64,000 nt of DNA from Smaragdicoccus niigatensis DSM 44881 = NBRC 103563 (GTDB lineage: Bacteria > Actinomycetota > Actinomycetes > Mycobacteriales > Mycobacteriaceae), in NCBI RefSeq assembly GCF_000380645.1, contig NZ_AQXZ01000018.1, positions 620,001 to 684,000 on the forward strand, written 5' to 3'. Shown here in pieces: positions 49,099 to 57,855 of the stretch. The notes under the pieces were generated by a model, which ran no database searches, was not told the DNA's origin, and saw nothing but the letters and a program-made list of their open reading frames with translations. The position numbers and the translations under genes are program-made. The number at the start of each line of letters is the position of its first letter. Within the stretch, counting starts at the first letter, position 1.

Positions 49099-51239
49099 CC
49101 CGTCGCTCCGAGGATCTGCACGGCGGTTCGCATCGCGATGCGCCCCCGTTCGACGTCGATGCTCGCGACCGCTTTGCTGGTAGTCGGACCTTCCCGCAAG
49201 GTCTCGCCGATCGCACGCCGTTCGCCGGACTCGAAGGTCCCGAACGTCCGCCGCAGCAGGGGCAGGGTCTCGACGAATTGCTCTTCCGGAAGAGTCCCCA
49301 TCCAGTTGTCGATGAGACTCAGCAACTCTCGGTCATGGACGAGAAGCAGTCCGCGACCACCGAGGAATCCGTCGATCCACGCGGCCTTGACCGCCGGCGC
49401 GCTACCCACCGACAACGCTGCGGAGAACCTGGTCGAGGCGTCGTCGATGCGTTCGGCGTCGGCAAGAAGACGGACCGCGCGCCCCACGATCGCGCCGTGC
49501 ACATCCTCGCGATCGGCGATCTTGCGCATCGTCGACAGCCATTCATCCGTCGCATGCGGATCGTCGCGGGTGGCGATCGCGATGTGCGCCGCGTCAATCA
49601 GCGCACGGAGAGACTCGGCCGCATCGCTGTCGAGACCGGTGACCGCACTCGGGAGACCGGCACAGATTCGGAGCAGAATTCCGTCGACGACGTGGACCAA
49701 AGCGTTGACATCGGTGCCGCGCACATCGCCGTAGCGCAACGTGCGAATCAGCCCGGGTAGTGCGCTGAGCAGGTGTGTCACGTCGTGGTCCAGAGCGGCC
49801 GCAGATTCGAGTCGCGTGATCAAGCCGTCGGTCGCACCACCGAGATCGGCGAGAAGGGCGATTTCGAGCAGTTCGGCCAACTCCCCGACCGAACTCTTCT
49901 CGGTGTCAAGGATTTTGGCCTCGGCCGCCGCCTCGACCGTGGTCCCCCACAGCGACGCTTCGATGATGCGCACCGCGAACTCGGGCTCCCAACGGAGCGT
50001 CCACGTCTCCCGGAAGGTGCCGGTGTTGCGGACGTCGCCGACGGTCGGCACTCCCCACTCGATCCCGAGCAGTCGCAAGCGGTGCAAGAGGTGCGATTTC
50101 TGCACGTCATTGTCTTTACGAAGGTCGAGATCGACCTGCCGCGACAGCGGCTCCTGTTTGAGCCGAAGACTGCGGATGCGCGCCCGCAGGTCGGCTTCGA
50201 GCGGAACCGTCGGAGTCTCCTCGGGAACCTGGCCCAGCGTCTCACCGACAACAAGTTCGTTGATGACAAAGCGGACCAGCGTCTCGTCACCACCACACAT
50301 CACCGATCGCACGGATTCGGTCACCTCGGACAGTCCGGCAAGCGGTCGGTCCCGCAACGCTGCGAGGGTGTTGGCGAGCCGGACCGATTCGATGATGTGC
50401 GCGCTCGATACCGGCAGATCGTGGCCGCGTAGCACGCCCGCGACCTTGGTCAGCCAGCGTGCGATCGGCTTCTCGGTCTCGACGAACAGGTGGTGGTACC
50501 AGCCGGGCGAGGTGACACCGGCGCCATAACCAGACACCGCCGCCAACCGGGAGTGCGTCCAGGGCACCCAGGTGACTGATGCCTTTGTCTTCGGGAGGCC
50601 TTTCAACAGTCGGGCATCGGCGACAGCCGGACCGAGCGTTCCCGACAGAGCAGGCGCATGCCAGGCTCCGCACACGACCGCGAGCCGTTCCGCTCCCTCC
50701 TTCAAGGCCTTGCGCATTGTCTGCCGCATGTAGGCCTCACGGATCAGCGTGTGCTCATCGACGTCCTCACGGAGTTCGGCCATCGCCTCGGTGATCGCGT
50801 CGAACGCTTCGCGGTCCGGAACCGACTCGATCACCGCGTCCCACCAGCGCTCAGGATCGTCGTATCCCGCTGCGGCGGCGAGCTGTGCCAGCGGGTCACC
50901 ACTCGTCGACTTGCTATGCGAAACAAGCACATTCGTCGACGGCAGATCGCAGAATCGAACGGGAACGTCGTGTTCGGCGGCGTACGTCAACGCCTGCCAT
51001 TCGGGTGAGAACACCGCGAACGGCCAGAACGCGGCACGCGCCGGAGTGTCCGGCACGTAGGCGAGCAAGGCCACCGGCGGGTGCATCCCCTCGGCCGTGA
51101 CGAGACCGGTCAGCGGATCGGCATCGGCCGGCCCCTCGATGAGAATCGTGTCGGGTTCGAACTCCTCGATCCCCTGGCGCAACGATCGCGCCGAGCCGGG
51201 GCCGTGGTGCCGAATCCCGAAGACGCGGGTGGTGGCCAT
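49095..51239 (-). CDS. DUF5682-family protein
   Basis: Protein of 714 residues, matching what I know as DUF5682. The N-terminal 200 residues show an ordered residue pattern like the TraB/GumN/ChaN/EreA hydrolase-like group: VFGIRHHGPGSA (His11/12), TILIEGPADAD (Glu35), REAYMRQTM (Arg167, Glu168), and VVCGAWHAPAL (His194). The remaining 500 residues are mostly helical and unassigned. Catalysis is inference. It overlaps its neighbours by 1 nt (MoxR) and 4 nt (VWA). Confidence 0.85.
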   Translation of the reverse strand: MATTRVFGIRHHGPGSARSLRQGIEEFEPDTILIEGPADADPLTGLVTAEGMHPPVALLAYVPDTPARAAFWPFAVFSPEWQALTYAAEHDVPVRFCDLPSTNVLVSHSKSTSGDPLAQLAAAAGYDDPERWWDAVIESVPDREAFDAITEAMAELREDVDEHTLIREAYMRQTMRKALKEGAERLAVVCGAWHAPALSGTLGPAVADARLLKGLPKTKASVTWVPWTHSRLAAVSGYGAGVTSPGWYHHLFVETEKPIARWLTKVAGVLRGHDLPVSSAHIIESVRLANTLAALRDRPLAGLSEVTESVRSVMCGGDETLVRFVINELVVGETLGQVPEETPTVPLEADLRARIRSLRLKQEPLSRQVDLDLRKDNDVQKSHLLHRLRLLGIEWGVPTVGDVRNTGTFRETWTLRWEPEFAVRIIEASLWGTTVEAAAEAKILDTEKSSVGELAELLEIALLADLGGATDGLITRLESAAALDHDVTHLLSALPGLIRTLRYGDVRGTDVNALVHVVDGILLRICAGLPSAVTGLDSDAAESLRALIDAAHIAIATRDDPHATDEWLSTMRKIADREDVHGAIVGRAVRLLADAERIDDASTRFSAALSVGSAPAVKAAWIDGFLGGRGLLLVHDRELLSLIDNWMGTLPEEQFVETLPLLRRTFGTFESGERRAIGETLREGPTTSKAVASIDVERGRIAMRTAVQILGATG

Positions 51240-52321
51240 CAGCCGATCTCGCGGCAGGCGCGGTAGAAGTCTGCCCAGTCGGGACGTTCCCGCACGACGG
51301 CCTCGAGGTACTCAGTCCAGACCACCGCGTCGGCGACCGGGTCTTTGATGACCGAGCCGAGCACCGCCCCCGCAATGTCCGAAGCGCGAAGTACGCCGTC
51401 GCCGAAATGCGCAGACAGCGCGAGTCCGTTGGTGATCACCGAGATCGCCTCCGCCGTCGACAGCGTGCCCGACGGCGATTTGAGTTTCGTCCGGCCATCC
51501 GCGGTGAGGCCCGACCGCAACTCCCGGAATACCCGCACCACGCGCCGAACTTCCTCAGCGGTCGCCGGAACCTGCGGCAGTTCCAGTGCGGCACCCAACT
51601 GCTCGACTCGACGAGAAACGATCGCGACTTCGGAGTCCTCGTCGGCGGGCAACGGCAGCACGACGGTGTTGAAACGACGACGCAATGCCGAGGACAGGTC
51701 GTTGACCCCTCGGTCGCGATCGTTCGCCGTGGCAATGACGTTGAAGCCCTTCGCCGCCTGCACTTCACTCGCGAGTTCCGGAATGGGCAGGGTCTTCTCG
51801 GACAGGATCGTGATGAGCGCGTCTTGAACATCCGACGGGATACGAGTGAGTTCTTCGATCCGGGCGATAGCGCCGAGTTCCATCGCGGTCATGACCGGAG
51901 ACGCGACGAGCGCACCCGCAGTGGGGCCTTCCGCAAGAAGCCGCGCATAGTTCCATCCATACCGGATGGATTCTTCGGCCGTGCCTGACGTGCCTTGCAC
52001 CAGAAGCGTCGAGCGTCCGCTGATCGCCGCCGAAAGATGTTCAGAAACCCAGGTTTTGGCGGTACCCGGGACGCCGAGCAGAAGCAACGCACGATCGGTT
52101 GCCAACGTCGCCACCGCGACTTCGATGAGCCGTCGCGGACCGACGTACTTCGGCGTGATGACCGTTCCGTCGTCGAGCGTGCCGCCGAGCAGGTACGTCA
52201 CGACCGCCCACGGTGAGAGATTCCACGACGGGGGCCGCAGCCGGGTGTCGGCCTGGGCGAGCGCCGCCAGTTCGTCGGCATAGGCCTGTTCGGCGTGTGG
52301 GCGCAGCAGGGCTGTGGTCAC
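51239..52321 (-). CDS. MoxR-type AAA+ ATPase
   Basis: AAA+ ATPase of 360 residues: Walker A GVPGTAKT, sensor 1 VIATANDRDRG, Arg finger SSALRRRFN. The Walker B reads AIARIEELTRI, with Glu-Glu in place of the usual Asp-Glu, as in this subgroup or a weakened ATPase. In MoxR/VWA systems the ATPase remodels a client together with the VWA protein. GTG start overlapping the SWIM gene stop by 4 nt (GTGA). Confidence 0.9.
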   Translation of the reverse strand: MTTALLRPHAEQAYADELAALAQADTRLRPPSWNLSPWAVVTYLLGGTLDDGTVITPKYVGPRRLIEVAVATLATDRALLLLGVPGTAKTWVSEHLSAAISGRSTLLVQGTSGTAEESIRYGWNYARLLAEGPTAGALVASPVMTAMELGAIARIEELTRIPSDVQDALITILSEKTLPIPELASEVQAAKGFNVIATANDRDRGVNDLSSALRRRFNTVVLPLPADEDSEVAIVSRRVEQLGAALELPQVPATAEEVRRVVRVFRELRSGLTADGRTKLKSPSGTLSTAEAISVITNGLALSAHFGDGVLRASDIAGAVLGSVIKDPVADAVVWTEYLEAVVRERPDWADFYRACREIG

Positions 52322-55002
52322 TTCAACTCCTCGAGCATGGATGCGCGTTCGGCGAGGTTATCGGCGATGCGTTGAATGTTCTGTCGCCAGATCGGTTCGG
52401 AAAGTGTTTGGGCGAGCGCCGCAAAATGCGGTGCGAAGGACACGGGAGCATGGACGCTTGTGGCGGACACGAGGCCTCGCTCGGGCGCTTCGAAGAATCT
52501 GACCGTCGAGCGGGCTCGGCGGGCGAACAGGCCGAGGACGTGGTCCGCGACGGGGTCCGGCCACGGATGCGGCAGCGCCGGAAGCAGCAGGGGCAGGTTC
52601 TTGGGGTCCGCGGCCTGTACCCGTCTGATCTGTTCGTCTGGCGGTAACAGCCCAAACAACTCACTCGGCCGGTGCGAGCCGAACAATGCCGTCCCCCATC
52701 GCGAGTCACGTTGTGCAATGGTCGCATCGATCCAGCCGTCGAGAATCGACTGCCGATAGCGATCGGGCAGTTCGCGGACCTGCGGCCACACCGACAGCGG
52801 TGACGCCGCGATGACCTGCCGGAGTCGGTCGTCACCGAGCCCGTCGCGGCGGTCCGCGTCGTCGACCATGGCAGGCAGGTCGACGGTGAGAACACCCGCG
52901 GTGTCGACGTGAACCCACCGATGCAACCGGATCGCCATCCGATCCGCGAATGCCGAGCCGGGCAGTCGAGAAAGTAGCCGTGACGCCGAGGCTCGAACAT
53001 CGGCGCGACGGTCGTCAAGCGCCGATTCGAGAAGGGACTCGTCCGCGAGCGACAGTCCGTCAGCCAGCACGTCGAGCAGTTCAGCCTTCAGCGGTCCCGA
53101 CTCTTTCGCCCAACTTGCCACGAGCGTTTCGCGCGCCAACTCGGGTTCGCGGCCTCGCAACGCCGCAAACCAGCCGCGGCGCTCGGGTGGACTGCCGAAG
53201 AGCCACACATCCTCGGTGGCGCCCGACTCCGTCAGGCTCGACCATTCCGGATTCTGGGCCGCCAGCCACCGACCGAGGGGGCCGGCCAGGCGGAGCAGCG
53301 GTTCGCGCAGCTTCCCGTCCGAGGCCGCCACCCAGAGTGCCTGAACGCACAGCTCCGCCGGCAGCCGATAGTCGAAAGGCGCAGCTGCAGAGAACCATTC
53401 AGGCAGGAATGCCGACTTCGTGGCCAGCATCCACGCCAGCCTCCGGGCGGGAGTCTGGGGAAGCGGTATCCGCTCGTCATCCGGAGCCGGGACCGGGCAC
53501 GAACCGACACCCGGCACGTCGCCGCCACGGAGGAACACATACTGCAAGGCCGCCGCTTCGAGAAGACGGGTCGCGGGTTCGCCAGCGCCGAGGAGAACTT
53601 CGCGGACCGGCGCGTCCAGATGAGCATGTTCGGGCGAACGCCGTGCTGTCCCCACCAATGCGACGGAAACGAGCTCGGCGAACTGTGATCGTGCGGGGGC
53701 TTCGGTGGCGATCCGCTCGGGATTCACATTGAAAACCTGTCCGGATGAAAACGCGGACACGGGTTCGAAGCCGTCCGCCGTCCAGTCCCCGATCACCGTC
53801 ACGGGGTGGCCGGCGGAGATCGCGAGCAACTGCCAAGCTTGCGCGCCCGACGTCAGGGACAGCGCGTTTCCGTCTCGCGCGACGAGCTGCCAAGCGGGAT
53901 CTCGCACGACGGGCACCACGTCCGCGATGAGGGCCGGCCATGACCTGATCCACGGGTCTGCACCGAGCGCCGTCGCGTGCGCGGTGAGCGCTTCATCGAT
54001 CGTGCCGGCTGCGGGGATCGTCGTAAACGGCTCCGGCCTCGAGTGACGTTCGCCCCACTGCACCCGCAGGCCAGCCGAGCCCGGGTAGAAGTGGACGTCC
54101 GCATCGACACTGGTGCCCGGCGGTGGAACCTCGGGAGAGAAGGTCGCGGTGCCGAACGAGTGCTCGACGAGCATCGCCCAGCGTTTGGTGTGGCGACCGA
54201 ACAGCCACGTCCGCCGGGTGTGCAGCCGATTCTCTTCGGTTGTCTTGCGGCCGAGCGACATCCAGCGATCGCGGACCTTCGGCTCCGTGCGCACGGTTTC
54301 CGCCTGCATCGGGTATCCAACATGCGCGCGCACGGCCGATTGAGTCGCCGCGGGCAGATCATCGAGCTGGCGATGAGCGCGAACCAGCAGGTGAAGGCGT
54401 CCGTACTCGCGCAGCAGAATTTCGGGCCAATGCGATTTCGTCACCACGGCGTTGAACAGCGAACGCAACGTCGCGGCGACGCCGGGCGCTTGGGCGTCGA
54501 CCATGCGGGCCGCGATCGCCTCGAACGCGGCAAACGAACGGTCGCTCTGCGCGAGCCCGGCCCGGACTTGGTCCGTCAGCCAGGTGTCGAGTTCCGCAAG
54601 ACCAGCAGCGACGCGTGCCTTGCGTTGATCCACGGTCGCCGGGTTGGACGTCTTGGGCACGGCCTCGCGGTCTGCCTTCGCGCGGCGGCCTTCCACCCAC
54701 TCCCCAGCGAACGCCGGGATCGCACTGGCCGGCGGCACCTGCCCCGAGCTCCACAGCAGCAGCAAGGACAACGCGTGCTTACACGGAAACTTCCGGCTCG
54801 GGCACGAGCACTTGTACGCCCTACCGGACACGTCGACGATCGTTTGATACGGCTTTGCGCCGCTCCCCTGGCAGAAGCCCCACACCGCCAAGTCGTGCGA
54901 CCCCGTCTCCCTCCATCGACTGGCGAGCGGGCGCGCGGCGCTGAACGAGCTCGAATCCGGCGCGAGAGCACGGACCTGCTCCTCGGTCCAGGGCGCCGTC
55001 AT
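52318..55002 (-). CDS. SWIM zinc-finger / DUF5691 fusion protein
   Basis: Protein of 894 residues. N-terminal part: a SWIM-type zinc finger CSCPSRKFPCKH (CxC-x6-CxH, near residue 64), in a segment that begins TEEQVRALAPDSSSFSAARPLA. C-terminal part from about residue 440: AELVSVALVGTARRSPEH followed by repeated helices, like the start of DUF5691. In Streptomyces and others these are usually two genes, so this is a fusion, as far as I recall. First of the four-gene operon; ATG start. The NhaA gene ends 64 nt upstream on the same strand. Confidence 0.83.
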   Translation of the reverse strand: MTAPWTEEQVRALAPDSSSFSAARPLASRWRETGSHDLAVWGFCQGSGAKPYQTIVDVSGRAYKCSCPSRKFPCKHALSLLLLWSSGQVPPASAIPAFAGEWVEGRRAKADREAVPKTSNPATVDQRKARVAAGLAELDTWLTDQVRAGLAQSDRSFAAFEAIAARMVDAQAPGVAATLRSLFNAVVTKSHWPEILLREYGRLHLLVRAHRQLDDLPAATQSAVRAHVGYPMQAETVRTEPKVRDRWMSLGRKTTEENRLHTRRTWLFGRHTKRWAMLVEHSFGTATFSPEVPPPGTSVDADVHFYPGSAGLRVQWGERHSRPEPFTTIPAAGTIDEALTAHATALGADPWIRSWPALIADVVPVVRDPAWQLVARDGNALSLTSGAQAWQLLAISAGHPVTVIGDWTADGFEPVSAFSSGQVFNVNPERIATEAPARSQFAELVSVALVGTARRSPEHAHLDAPVREVLLGAGEPATRLLEAAALQYVFLRGGDVPGVGSCPVPAPDDERIPLPQTPARRLAWMLATKSAFLPEWFSAAAPFDYRLPAELCVQALWVAASDGKLREPLLRLAGPLGRWLAAQNPEWSSLTESGATEDVWLFGSPPERRGWFAALRGREPELARETLVASWAKESGPLKAELLDVLADGLSLADESLLESALDDRRADVRASASRLLSRLPGSAFADRMAIRLHRWVHVDTAGVLTVDLPAMVDDADRRDGLGDDRLRQVIAASPLSVWPQVRELPDRYRQSILDGWIDATIAQRDSRWGTALFGSHRPSELFGLLPPDEQIRRVQAADPKNLPLLLPALPHPWPDPVADHVLGLFARRARSTVRFFEAPERGLVSATSVHAPVSFAPHFAALAQTLSEPIWRQNIQRIADNLAERASMLEELK

Positions 55003-55066
55003 GCCACGACCGTACGCGGACCCCCTGACAATTTTTCGGCGTCACGCGCGCCTGTCACGGAGTAAC

Positions 55067-56416
55067 TCACTCCTCCAGATGCCGTGCCGCATCCCGGTGC
55101 TTATCCGCCTCGCGTTGATACCTCTCGGCGAGGCGCGCGTGAAATTCGGGCGTGGCGTCTTCGTAGATGTCCGGAACACCGTTGTCGTCTTCATCTCGCT
55201 CTTCGGCCTCAACCGCGAGCCGGTAGTGGCGATTGCGAACCTTCAACGCGACCGCCGCGAGGACCGTTGCCAGCGCGGTGCCGATCAACACGGCCGCTTT
55301 CGCCGGTTCACCCAATGCCGTTCCAACGAAAGACAACTCAGCGATGAGAAGGGAGACGGTGAACCCGATCCCCGCGAGAATCGACACCGCGAAGACATCG
55401 GCCCACTTTAGGTCTGGATTGAGTTCGGCGCGCGTGAAGCGCGCGGCCAACCACGACCCACAGAAGACGCCGATGGGCTTGCCGAGCACCAGTCCGAGGA
55501 CGACGCCAAGTGTCTCCGGTTGTCGGAAGATCGACGCGATTCCGTCACCATTGATCGTCACGCCCGCCGCGAACAGCGCGAACACCGGGACCACGAATCC
55601 CGCAGATATGGGAGACACGGCATGCTCGACCCGCTGGGCGGGCGAATATTGCTCGTCGTCGCGTTTGTGGGTTCGCAGCAGCAGCCCCATCACGACACCG
55701 GACACGGTCGCGTGGATTCCGCTGGCGTGCGTAAGCGCCCAGATGATCACCGCGAGCGGTATGTAGACGTACCAGCCATGAACACCGCGTCGATGCAAGA
55801 CGGCGAAAACCACGAGCCCGGCGATCGCGCCCGCGAGTGCCCACAAGTTCAGCGTCGATGAGTAGAACAACGCGATGACAACGATCGCGCCGAGGTCGTC
55901 GACGATCGCAAGAGTGAGCAGAAATGCACGCAACGCCGACGGCAACGCGGTCCCGATCACGGCCAGAACGGCCAGCGCGAACGCGATGTCCGTCGCCATC
56001 GGGATGGCCCAGCCGCCGAGCGAACCGCCGCCCGCCGAGGACGTGATCACGTAGATCGAAGCCGGCACAGCCATGCCGCAGAACGCGGCAACAATGGGCA
56101 AGGCTGCGGCACGCGGATCTCGCAGGTCGCCGACCACGAACTCCCGCTTGAGTTCCATCCCGGCCACGAAGAAGAAGATCGCGAGCAATCCGTCTTGCAC
56201 CCAGTCGGCGAGGCTCAGATGCAGGTGGAGCGACTCGGGGCCGAGGTGGAAATCGCGCACCGCGTTGTAGACGTCGACCATGGGCGTGTTCGCCAAGATC
56301 AGCGCAACCACCGCTGCGCCGAGCATCAAGGCGCCACCGACAGTCTCAGTTCGTAAGAGGTACAGCAGAAATCCGCGATCGCGCCAATTCGGCGCCGAGA
56401 GGAAGCGTCCTGCCAT
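55067..56416 (-). CDS. nhaA: Na+/H+ antiporter NhaA
   Basis: Antiporter of 449 residues, exporting Na+ in exchange for H+. About twelve helices with the family motifs AIFFFVAGMELKREF, IPMATDIAFALAVLAVIG and the two catalytic aspartates in LAIVDDLGAIVVIALFY. The C-terminal about 60 residues are hydrophilic and charged (EERDEDDNGVPDIYEDATPEF), an extension beyond the E. coli protein. The start ATG 56416 lies 6 nt after TACGCT, a leaderless arrangement; longer ORF starts up to 56554 overlap the divergent lipoprotein gene. Confidence 0.94.
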   Translation of the reverse strand: MAGRFLSAPNWRDRGFLLYLLRTETVGGALMLGAAVVALILANTPMVDVYNAVRDFHLGPESLHLHLSLADWVQDGLLAIFFFVAGMELKREFVVGDLRDPRAAALPIVAAFCGMAVPASIYVITSSAGGGSLGGWAIPMATDIAFALAVLAVIGTALPSALRAFLLTLAIVDDLGAIVVIALFYSSTLNLWALAGAIAGLVVFAVLHRRGVHGWYVYIPLAVIIWALTHASGIHATVSGVVMGLLLRTHKRDDEQYSPAQRVEHAVSPISAGFVVPVFALFAAGVTINGDGIASIFRQPETLGVVLGLVLGKPIGVFCGSWLAARFTRAELNPDLKWADVFAVSILAGIGFTVSLLIAELSFVGTALGEPAKAAVLIGTALATVLAAVALKVRNRHYRLAVEAEERDEDDNGVPDIYEDATPEFHARLAERYQREADKHRDAARHLEE

Positions 56417-56420
56417 GCTG

Positions 56421-56436
56421 CGAGCGTATTCGCTCG
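56421..56436. promoter_or_regulatory. Short palindrome and -10 element upstream of nhaA
   Basis: CGAGCG-TATT-CGCTCG is a perfect 6-bp inverted repeat; its minus-strand core includes TACGCT (56423-56428), 6 nt before the nhaA ATG. The 62-nt divergent gap must also hold the promoter of the rightward lipoprotein, where CACAAT lies 6 nt before that ATG. Confidence 0.4.
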
Positions 56437-56478
56437 ACGCTGCGACATGGGCGGACCGAGCGCTGTCACAATGGCGAC

Positions 56479-57291
56479 ATGCGTCTGAGCCCTCGCTTCG
56501 CCATCGCCGCGACACTGCTGGCCTTTGTTTCGGCATGTTCGTCCGGCACGCCAAGCCAGACCATTGCCGCGGACCCGGCGCTGGCCGGAGTGGCGATTAA
56601 CCCAGCGCTGACCCACATTCATGCCCTCACGATCAACACCGACGGTGAGCTGCTCGCCGGCACCCACGAGGGATTGTTCGCCATCAATGCCACGGGCCGG
56701 TCGTCGCACGTGGGCAGGTCGAACGACGATCTCATGGGGCTGGCCGGGATCTCCGGGACCAAGACGCTCTACGCTTCGGGGCATCCCGGCAGCGCGAATC
56801 CCGGGGCCGACCCACTCGGACTCATCGTGAGCACTGATGGCGGGCAGACCTGGGCGCCGAAGTCTCGCGAGGGGCAATCCGATTTCCACGCGCTCGGCGC
56901 AGCTGGAACGCTGGTCCTCGGTTTCGACGGCACCAACATCCTCGTCTCAGACGACAGCGGGGCAACGTGGACGACCGGCGCGAAGCTCGACGTGACGTCA
57001 CTTGCGGTGTTCGAGCCGTCGATCTTCGCGGCGACCGGGGACGGCGTCAAAGTCAGCAGCGACAACGGCAAGACCTTCGACGCAATCGAGGGTGCACCGA
57101 AGATGCGGCTTCTGTCGGCGGCCACCGACGGATCGGTGTGGGGCGTCGACGTCGAGGGCTACGCCTGGCGCACGCAAGACGGACAGAACTGGGAAAAGAG
57201 CGCGCTGGTCGGCTCGGTCGACGGAATCGTCGGTGTCAGTTTCGATCTCGCGTACGCCGTCACTCCGTCGAAGATGTACACGCTCTACTAG
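56479..57291 (+). CDS. Secreted propeller-like lipoprotein (F510_1955 family)
   Basis: Lipoprotein of 270 residues: MRLSPRFAIAATLLAFVSAC gives a signal peptide and lipobox VSAC (Cys20). The rest contains sialidase/BNR-type repeats with Asp-boxes: STDGGQTWAP, SDDSGATWTT, SSDNGKTFDA and RTQDGQNWEK. It fits the F510_1955 glycosylhydrolase-like group, but no catalytic residues can be pointed to. Exposed on the outer face of the membrane. Confidence 0.83.
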   Translation: MRLSPRFAIAATLLAFVSACSSGTPSQTIAADPALAGVAINPALTHIHALTINTDGELLAGTHEGLFAINATGRSSHVGRSNDDLMGLAGISGTKTLYASGHPGSANPGADPLGLIVSTDGGQTWAPKSREGQSDFHALGAAGTLVLGFDGTNILVSDDSGATWTTGAKLDVTSLAVFEPSIFAATGDGVKVSSDNGKTFDAIEGAPKMRLLSAATDGSVWGVDVEGYAWRTQDGQNWEKSALVGSVDGIVGVSFDLAYAVTPSKMYTLY

Positions 57292-57294
57292 CAT
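57289..57294 (+). promoter_or_regulatory. -10 element of a leaderless promoter (receiver-domain gene)
   Basis: TAGCAT (TANNNT), overlapping the stop codon of the preceding lipoprotein gene, ends 7 nt before the ATG at 57302. Confidence 0.45.
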
Positions 57295-57301
57295 CGGCCC
57301 T

Positions 57302-57652
57302 ATGCGCGTGCTGGTCTACAGCGACAACTCCTCCACCCGGGAGTCTGTGGTGAGCGCTCTCGGCCCGGAGTATGTCTACGACGAGGTCGCCACGCCGGAC
57401 ATGGTCATCACCCTGATGGATGCGGGCGGGATCGACCTCGCAATCCTCGACGGGGAGGCGGCCCCCGCCGGCGGGATGGGTTTGGCCAAGCAACTGAAGG
57501 ACGAGCTCCGCGCTTGCCCGCCGCTGCTGATCATCACCGGGCGGCCCGACGATCGTTGGCTCGCGAAATGGTCGAATGCCGATGCGAGCGTGTCGCATCC
57601 GATCGATCCCATCGGCCTCGGCGCGGCAGTTTCGAAGCTCCTGCATCACTAG
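57302..57652 (+). CDS. Degenerate receiver-domain protein upstream of nuo
   Basis: Stand-alone receiver domain of 116 residues with no output domain. The phospho-acceptor Asp is kept (LAILDGEA, about residue 50) and acidic YSDN stands near the N-terminus, but the invariant Lys (K-P) is His in VSHPIDP, so signalling may be altered. A response-regulator-like gene in the same place, before nuoA, is known in M. tuberculosis (Rv3143). The longer ORF from 57002 lies inside the lipoprotein gene and is not preferred. Confidence 0.83.
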   Translation: MRVLVYSDNSSTRESVVSALGPEYVYDEVATPDMVITLMDAGGIDLAILDGEAAPAGGMGLAKQLKDELRACPPLLIITGRPDDRWLAKWSNADASVSHPIDPIGLGAAVSKLLHH

Positions 57653-57671
57653 CACCTTGGACGTACCCTGT

Positions 57672-57843
57672 GGTGAGGGTGTGGGTACTAACTCCAGGCC
57701 GTAGCGAGCGGTGATCAAGTGCGCGGTATGCAAGGCGGACGAGGAGCCCATAGCGGAGCTATGTGCGACGAGGACAACGCAGCAGGCCGTGTGCTTGGCG
57801 CCGCGCAGTAGGTCTGTAGTTAGGAGCCACACCCTAAATCACC
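57672..57843 (+). repeat. Long nested inverted repeat in the nuo leader (structured RNA or small palindromic element)
   Basis: Ends pair over about 22 bp: GGTGA/TCACC (4-nt bulge), GGGTGTGG (57677-57684)/CCACACCC (57827-57834), CTAACT/AGTTAG and CAG/CTG. Inside, GCGCGG-GCAAGG pairs with GCTTGG-CCGCGC, and CATAGC/GCTATG forms a small hairpin. It ends 13 nt before the nuoA start. No protein-coding reading seems real. See findings. Confidence 0.6.
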
Positions 57844-57855
57844 TGGGGGTGCTTA

